A DNA stretch of 10,453 nt from positions 1 to 10,453 of the forward strand of contig JAPLZT010000137.1 of the NCBI GenBank assembly GCA_026394855.1, read 5' to 3'. Shown one piece after another: positions 10,035 to 10,453 of the stretch; the first letter of the stretch is position 1; each line of letters begins with the position of its first letter. Source of the DNA: Candidatus Woesebacteria bacterium. GTDB lineage: Bacteria > Patescibacteriota > Microgenomatia > UBA8517. A model generated the notes under the pieces. That model was not told the origin of the DNA, ran no database searches, and worked only from the letters and a program-made list of their open reading frames with translations. The translations under genes were made by a program, and so were the position numbers.

Positions 10035-10453
10035 ATGGGGCTTCTCGATTTTGTTTTTCCCAAAACCTGTCTTACTTGTGGACGCGATGGTAAATATATT
10101 TGTGAAGATTGTTTGAAAAAAGTTCCACCTAGCGGGTGGACCAATAGAGAAACTTATTCCTGTTTCAAATACGAAGGTGTAATTAGGGAAGCAATAATTA
10201 CACTTAAATATAAATACTCTACTGAAATTGCTTGTGAGCTTGCAGAAGTTTGTGTTAAAAATCTATACGCTGTACGCTTTTCACTGTCCGCCACTTTGGT
10301 TCCTGTGCCCCTGCATTGGTACAGAAAAAACTTTAGAGGATTTAATCAATCGGAAGAAGTAGGGAAATTGGTTGCAAAGAAAATGAACTGGAAATTTAGT
10401 CCCGATTTACTTATTCGAACTAAATCAACAATCCCACAGGCCCAATTAACAGG
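10035..10453 (+). CDS. comF: ComF-family phosphoribosyltransferase-like protein (N-terminal part, runs off the window)
   Basis: The frame is open from the ATG to the last base (139 codons). The first 30 residues form the ComF zinc ribbon: MGLLDFVFPKTCLTCG with C12/C15, and CEDC with C23/C26. KYEGVIREAIITLKYKYS (about 47-64) is the family's Y-x-G-x-x-R-x-x-I-x-x-L-K-Y motif. LVPVPLHWYRKNFRGFNQSEEVGKLVA (about 91-117) matches the V-P-V-P-L-H...R-G-F-N-Q signature of the PRTase fold. RTKSTIPQAQL corresponds to the R-x-x-x-T-x-x-Q segment before the missing PRPP-binding loop. ComF proteins are linked to DNA uptake in naturally competent bacteria. CPR cells often encode competence proteins, so a role in taking up DNA is possible. 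Confidence 0.92.
   Translation, partial: MGLLDFVFPKTCLTCGRDGKYICEDCLKKVPPSGWTNRETYSCFKYEGVIREAIITLKYKYSTEIACELAEVCVKNLYAVRFSLSATLVPVPLHWYRKNFRGFNQSEEVGKLVAKKMNWKFSPDLLIRTKSTIPQAQLT

Overview
The window looks like a piece of the chromosome of a Candidate Phyla Radiation (Patescibacteria) bacterium, perhaps Microgenomates-like. This is inferred from the AT-rich DNA, the tight gene packing, the tandem VirB2/Mbov_0395-type pilin-like genes with a Cys-rich leader paralog, and the many small proteins without recognisable relatives. TGA ends several genes, so the code is the normal one and not the UGA=Gly code of Gracilibacteria/Absconditabacteria.

Layout. (i) 1-1428, minus strand: a tightly coupled operon of at least four genes: a large Cys-rich pilin-like membrane protein, two small pilin-like proteins, and the first 12 codons of a fourth gene leaving the window. 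(ii) 1532-2194, plus strand: a toxin-first HigBA-type toxin-antitoxin pair with a 20-bp perfect palindrome between toxin and antitoxin. (iii) 2254-3930: a secreted coiled-coil plus SpoIID/LytB-like cell-wall protein whose SpoIID motifs are in permuted order. (iv) 3978-6734: a three-gene membrane operon: a bacterial PH-domain (bPH2) protein, a two-helix small membrane protein, and a large protein with a PP2C-like domain that has lost its metal-binding aspartates, one membrane helix and a beta-propeller-like outer domain. (v) 6731-7886, minus strand: a GIY-YIG nuclease gene, a cluster of CTTCG/CGAAG palindromes, the tmRNA gene (ssrA, tag ANQSNDYALAYA, no encoded CCA) and smpB, i.e. the complete trans-translation pair. 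(vi) 7951-9911, plus strand: three unrecognised soluble proteins, each with its own promoter. (vii) 10035-end: the start of a ComF-family phosphoribosyltransferase.

A thread through the whole window is promoter placement. Almost every gene that opens a transcription unit has a -10 hexamer, often of extended TGnTATAAT type, ending only 6-12 nt before the start codon (20 nt in one case). Transcripts should therefore start at or within a few nucleotides of the start codon, leaving no room for a Shine-Dalgarno site. Genes inside operons are instead joined by ATGA, GTGA or TAATATG junctions. This points to leaderless initiation plus translational coupling as the usual mode here, and it fixes several start codons.
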